Positions 60,563-64,000 of a DNA stretch of 64,000 bases are shown here, one piece after another. The position numbers and the translations under genes were made by a program. The notes under the pieces are model-generated. The model was not told the DNA's origin and ran no database searches. It worked only from the letters and a program-made list of their open reading frames with translations. The DNA is from Ensifer sp. MPMI2T (GTDB lineage: Bacteria; Pseudomonadota; Alphaproteobacteria; Rhizobiales; Rhizobiaceae), in the NCBI RefSeq assembly GCF_004827385.1, contig NZ_SRXN01000001.1:496001-560000 (forward strand), written 5' to 3'. The first letter of the stretch is position 1. Each line of letters starts with the position of its first letter.

Positions 60563-61735
60563 TCACTGCTCCGGGACGCCGTAGCCGTAAAGCCAGTCGA
60601 GGTCGGCGGCAAGCGATTCGGAACCCTTGAGCGCGAGCACCAGATCACGCCCGAGACGGATTGCCCCTCGGGCGTGATAAGCGAAGCGGTTGAAGGCGGC
60701 CCGCTTCCGCACGCGATCGATCCGCGACCTTCGCGCACGATCATATCTGGCAAACGCTGACGGGACATCCTGGCTTTCGGCGAGGCACTGCGCGAGCTCC
60801 CAGGCATCCTCAATCGCCATCGCGGCGCCCTGGGCCGCAAATGGCGTCATCGCATGGGCTGCGTCGCCGATGAGGATGGTTCTCGTCCCGTCGTGCCATG
60901 CACCGTCCCCGACGGCGCACAAGGGCCAGTAGCTCGCTGCGGTCGCGTTCGTGAGGAGCACACGCAGCTTGGGATGCCAGCCGTCGAAAGCTGTTTCAAG
61001 CTCACGCCGTCTCTCCTCGGAATCTTTGCCGACCCACACGCTCTCGCGGGCCTTGCCCCCGACGATCGCCACAAGGTTGAAGCCGCCGACTTCCTTGATC
61101 GGGTAGGCGACGAGATGCGCATTCGAGCCGAGAAAGGCCGTGACACGGTCCTCCGACAGGAGTGTAGTCGCCTCCGCGCGCGGCACCATCAGGCGCCAGG
61201 CGATGTTGCCCGAGAACTGTACGGGGCCGGCGCCCGGGATGGATGTTCTTGTCCGCGACCAGATACCGTCGGCGCCGACGATTACGGACGGGCGTCGTGC
61301 CATCGCGCGATCGATCGCCGCGTCCGGGTTGCTCTCGATCCGGAATCCAAGGTGAATGCGGCAACGTGGTTCGGCTGCCACCGCGTCCAACAGGATCTTT
61401 TGCAAGCTGGCGCGGTGCAGAACACCATAGGGAGCCGCCCAGCGGCTGCGGGCGTAGGAGCCGGCCGGCACGCTTGCGAGCGAGCGCAGCGAACGGCCGT
61501 CGAGAAGCGCGACCGAATCCGGCTCGCTCCAGATTGCTTCAAGGGCAGGGAGCAGGCCGAGCTCGATCAGAATGCGTGACGCATTCGGCGACAGTTGTAG
61601 ACCGGCACCTACCTCTTTCAAAGAGCCGGCCTGTTCGAATATTTCCGTCTCGAAACCCTGGCGGGCGAGACAGAGCGCGGCGGTCAGGCCGGCGATACCG
61701 GCGCCGACAATCGCGACCGGACCAGCGTCTTGCAT
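60563..61735 (-). CDS. FAD-dependent monooxygenase (salicylate-hydroxylase-like)
   Basis: 390 aa, group A flavoprotein hydroxylase. GxGxxG dinucleotide motif (AIVGAGIAGLTAALCLARQG), DG motif (VGADGIWSRTR) and GD motif (LIGDAAHAMTPFAAQGAAMAIEDA) are all present. Uses NAD(P)H and oxygen on an aromatic or related substrate that cannot be named. It follows the zinc-finger gene by 28 nt on the same strand. Confidence 0.88.
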   Translation of the reverse strand: MQDAGPVAIVGAGIAGLTAALCLARQGFETEIFEQAGSLKEVGAGLQLSPNASRILIELGLLPALEAIWSEPDSVALLDGRSLRSLASVPAGSYARSRWAAPYGVLHRASLQKILLDAVAAEPRCRIHLGFRIESNPDAAIDRAMARRPSVIVGADGIWSRTRTSIPGAGPVQFSGNIAWRLMVPRAEATTLLSEDRVTAFLGSNAHLVAYPIKEVGGFNLVAIVGGKARESVWVGKDSEERRRELETAFDGWHPKLRVLLTNATAASYWPLCAVGDGAWHDGTRTILIGDAAHAMTPFAAQGAAMAIEDAWELAQCLAESQDVPSAFARYDRARRSRIDRVRKRAAFNRFAYHARGAIRLGRDLVLALKGSESLAADLDWLYGYGVPEQ

Positions 61736-61763
61736 CGATCTCGTACCAGTGACCTGCGACGAC

Positions 61764-62009
61764 TTAAGCCGCCTTGCTGGAGAAGAGGCATCCCGGAGGA
61801 TTTGTCTCCGTTGCCTTCAGCGAAGGGTTATAGCGATAGAGCGTGGAACAATAGGAGCAGACCTTCTCGTTCTCGTCGCCCATGTCGATGAAGATGTGGG
61901 GATGGTCGAAGGGAACCGATGCGCCCGTGCACATGAATTCCTTGACGCCGATTTCGATCGCCTGGTGTCCGCCGTCATTCTGAAAATGGGGGATGCTGTG
62001 GCCGGCCAT
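61764..62009 (-). CDS. Zinc-finger (NDUFS6/zf-CHCC) protein
   Basis: 81 aa. Single CHCC-type zinc finger: EFMCTG, a spaced His (FDHPHIFIDMG) and VCSYCSTLYRY match the zinc-binding domain of the complex I accessory subunit NDUFS6. Small alphaproteobacterial homologues are known, some associated with complex I. ATG 62009 has GGAG 7 nt upstream; the longer frame to 62060 is not preferred. Divergent from the alpha/beta hydrolase gene. Confidence 0.88.
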   Translation of the reverse strand: MAGHSIPHFQNDGGHQAIEIGVKEFMCTGASVPFDHPHIFIDMGDENEKVCSYCSTLYRYNPSLKATETNPPGCLFSSKAA

Positions 62010-62191
62010 GTCATGCTCCGATGAATGCAAGTCTTTGGATTGTAAATTTGGCGGCACCATAGTGAGCTTTGCCGCAAATGTGTAGCGGTAAACATGCCGC
62101 GCCTGTGGGTTTTTGGCGGGCCGGGGGTTTCAAGCGACGGCGTTACAACCTAGTTTGCGCCGAAAACAGAACGCCCTTCAGGAAACGAGAT

Positions 62192-62977
62192 ATGGATCTG
62201 AACGCGCCGCCATTTTCGCGCTTCGTGCATGAGGGAATGGAGATCGCCTTTTTCGACGAAGGCGACCCGTCGGGAGATCCCATTCTCCTCATCCACGGTT
62301 TCGCTTCGAGCGCCAACGTCAACTGGGTGTATCCGGGCTGGTTGAAGACGCTAGGGGATGCCGGCTACCGGGTTATCGCGCTGGACAATCGCGGCCATGG
62401 AAAGAGCAGCAAGCCCTACGACCCTTCGCTCTATCATCCGCAACAGATGGCAGGGGACGCGGCGGCGCTCCTTGTGCACCTCGGGATCGGCGAAGCACAT
62501 GTCATGGGCTATTCCATGGGCGCGCGCATTTCAGCGTTCCTGGCTCTAGCGCATCCGGATCGCGTGCGCTCGCTTGTGTTCGGCGGCCTCGGAATAGGCA
62601 TGGTGACCGGGGTCGGAGACTGGGACCCGATCGCCGACGCGCTGCTTGCGCCGTCGCTGGACAGCGTGACGCATCCGCGCGGACGAATGTTTCGCGCTTT
62701 TGCCGATCAGACAAAGAGCGATCGCCAGGCGCTTGCGGCCTGCATCTCCACGTCGCGCGATCTTCTATCGCCCGAAGACGTGGCCCGCATCGAGGTGCCG
62801 GTACTGATCGGTGTCGGAACGAAGGACGAGATTGCCGGATCGGCGCAGGAACTTGCGGCACTTATGCCGCGGGCAAAGGCGCTCGACATTCCGGGGCGCG
62901 ACCATATGCTGGCGGTCGGCGACCGGGTGTTCAAGAAGGCCGCGCTCGAATTCCTTGGCGAGGTTGGGCGAGCGTAA
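62192..62977 (+). CDS. Alpha/beta hydrolase
   Basis: 261 aa, cytoplasmic. Oxyanion segment LLIHGFASS, nucleophile S108 in GYSMGA, a late Asp (GTKDEIAG) and His (PGRDHML). Cap region is short. Substrate unknown; it looks like an esterase or lactonase-type enzyme. ATG 62192 has AGGAAACGAG upstream; the frame extends to 62069 but without family sequence. It precedes cysE by about 100 bp. Confidence 0.85.
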   Translation: MDLNAPPFSRFVHEGMEIAFFDEGDPSGDPILLIHGFASSANVNWVYPGWLKTLGDAGYRVIALDNRGHGKSSKPYDPSLYHPQQMAGDAAALLVHLGIGEAHVMGYSMGARISAFLALAHPDRVRSLVFGGLGIGMVTGVGDWDPIADALLAPSLDSVTHPRGRMFRAFADQTKSDRQALAACISTSRDLLSPEDVARIEVPVLIGVGTKDEIAGSAQELAALMPRAKALDIPGRDHMLAVGDRVFKKAALEFLGEVGRA

Positions 62978-63078
62978 AGCCGTTTTACGACTCGTGGCTG
63001 AAATATGGCGCACCCATTTATGTCGGCTGGGAATTACCCTATATTCGATGCATTGATCGATTGTGAAGGAGAGCGACT

Positions 63079-63906
63079 ATGGTCGCCAAGACTGAACTGC
63101 GCCATACGGAATCGTTCAAGGCGATAGACCCGATCTGGGACAGCCTGCGCGAGGAAGCTCGCCTCGCTGCCGAGCGGGATCCGATGTTGGCTGCGTTCTT
63201 GTATTCGACCGTCGTCAATCAGCACTCCCTCGAAGAGGCGGTGATTTACCGGATCTGCGAGCGGCTGGATCACCCGGACCTGCAGGCAAACCTGCTCCAT
63301 CAGACCTTTTCCGAAATGCTGGAGGACTGGCCTGAATGGGGCACGATCCTTCGCGTCGACATCCAGGCGGTCTATGATCGCGATCCGGCGTGCACGCGGT
63401 TCATCGAACCCGTGCTTTATTTCAAGGGATTCCACGCCATCCAGACGCATCGCCTTGCCCACTGGCTGTGGAAGCGCGGACGGGAGGATTTCGCGTTGTA
63501 TTTGCAGAGCCGCTCTTCGAGCGTCTATCAGACCGACATCAATCCTGCCGCCCGGATCGGGCGCGGCATCTTCCTTGATCACGCAACCGGGTTGGTGGTC
63601 GGCGAGACGGCAACCATCGGTGACAATGTGTCGATCCTGCACGGCGTGACACTCGGCGGCACAGGCAAGGAGGGCAGCGATCGTCACCCGAAGATCGGTG
63701 ACGGCGTGTTGATCGGCGCAGGCGCAAAGATACTCGGCAACATCCACATCGGGCATTGCTCGCGCGTTGCGGCTGGCTCAGTCGTGCTGAAGCCGGTACC
63801 TCCTAAGACAACGGTGGCAGGCGTTCCGGCAAAGGTCGTGGGCGAGGCCGGATGTTCCGAGCCGTCGCGCCAGATGGACCAGATCCTGTCCAGCTTCGAC
63901 ATCTAA
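63079..63906 (+). CDS. cysE: Serine O-acetyltransferase
   Basis: 275 aa. Makes O-acetylserine, the acceptor for sulfide in cysteine synthesis. N-terminal helical SATase domain (about 15-150: EEARLAAERDPMLAAFLYSTVV) and C-terminal left-handed beta-helix of hexapeptide repeats (about 160-250: PAARIGRGIFLDHATGLVVGETATIGDNV). The catalytic H in FLDHATG is visible. GAAGGAGAG precedes ATG 63079. A CTATAT at 63039-63044 may be its -10 box. Confidence 0.96.
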   Translation: MVAKTELRHTESFKAIDPIWDSLREEARLAAERDPMLAAFLYSTVVNQHSLEEAVIYRICERLDHPDLQANLLHQTFSEMLEDWPEWGTILRVDIQAVYDRDPACTRFIEPVLYFKGFHAIQTHRLAHWLWKRGREDFALYLQSRSSSVYQTDINPAARIGRGIFLDHATGLVVGETATIGDNVSILHGVTLGGTGKEGSDRHPKIGDGVLIGAGAKILGNIHIGHCSRVAAGSVVLKPVPPKTTVAGVPAKVVGEAGCSEPSRQMDQILSSFDI

Positions 63907-63967
63907 CCGGGTCTGACCGGATGCGAGCGCCGGCGCGGCCGCGCCTCGTAAATTCCGGAGTTCGGCG

Positions 63968-64000
63968 ATGAGGGGCATGACGAGCTTGCGAGCGGTTTTC
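63968..64000 (+). CDS. Possible 5' end of a gene cut by the window edge
   Basis: ATG 63968 has GGAG (63957-63960) 7 nt upstream and opens MRGMTSLRAVF before the window ends. Eleven codons are too few to tell a product or even to be sure it is coding. Confidence 0.2.
   Translation, partial: MRGMTSLRAVF

Noticed and set aside
63778..63978. 66-aa minus-strand frame at the end of cysE
   Set aside because: Mostly antisense to cysE; no support for coding.

Overview
The window is a gene-dense, GC-rich, IS-free stretch of an alphaproteobacterial chromosome. Gene content and order point to Sinorhizobium/Ensifer, close to S. meliloti. The main evidence is eno–ftsB-like–pdhA–pdhB–pdhC–…–lpdA–…–lipA–ratA–cinA–ispDF–dusB–ntrBC–ntrYX–trkA–dat–hfq–hflX–mazG, an aapJQMP operon next to metC, and intergenic repeats that look like the Rhizobium mosaic element RIME1. 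The genus is inferred from remembered synteny, not from a database search.

Layout. 1-3960: IscU-like protein, YidD, two small DUF genes and thrS. 4030-10500: a RIME-like repeat, an acyltransferase, a secreted protein with apparent internal repeats, a nitroreductase/flavin reductase pair, a degenerate CitE-like protein, a DUF2336 protein, a small secreted protein and a GNAT enzyme. 10500-16300: parE, a secreted alpha/beta hydrolase, a DprE1-like FAD oxidase, YceI and cytochrome b561. 16570-23010: tpiA, secG, pyrG, a VOC protein, kdsA and eno. 23300-32200: FtsB/DivIC-like protein and the pyruvate dehydrogenase/lipoate cluster, with a membrane protein, an SGNH esterase and a GNAT enzyme inserted between pdhC and lpdA. 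32250-35300: an unrecognised orphan gene, ratA, cinA and ispDF. 35450-47950: dusB-ntrBC, ntrYX, trkA, D-amino-acid aminotransferase, hfq-hflX and mazG with a deaminase. 48770-53720: siroheme and sulfite reduction genes (cysG, DUF2849, cysI, DUF934) and ferredoxin-NADP reductase. 53920-59030: a GntR regulator and the general amino acid ABC transporter aapJQMP. 59370-63910: metC, an FAD monooxygenase, a zinc-finger protein, an alpha/beta hydrolase and cysE.

How the genes fit together. Eno supplies phosphoenolpyruvate, which KdsA also consumes for lipopolysaccharide Kdo. PdhABC, LpdA and LipA form one module in which LipA makes the cofactor carried by both PdhB and PdhC. NtrBC and NtrYX are nitrogen-responsive two-component systems, and Hfq and Aap also belong to nitrogen physiology. 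CysG makes the siroheme that CysI needs, and CysE and MetC act further along sulfur amino acid metabolism.

Novelty. I found no CRISPR array, prophage, transposase, toxin island or secondary-metabolite cluster, and no rRNA or tRNA gene. The most unusual items are the orphan gene at 32249/32267 with a possible ATA start and a RIME-like remnant behind it, the secreted repeat protein at 5055-6050, and the CitE-like protein at 7368-8093 that appears to have lost its catalytic motifs. Several palindromic regulatory sites are also reported. No strong case for a wholly new system can be made from this window.
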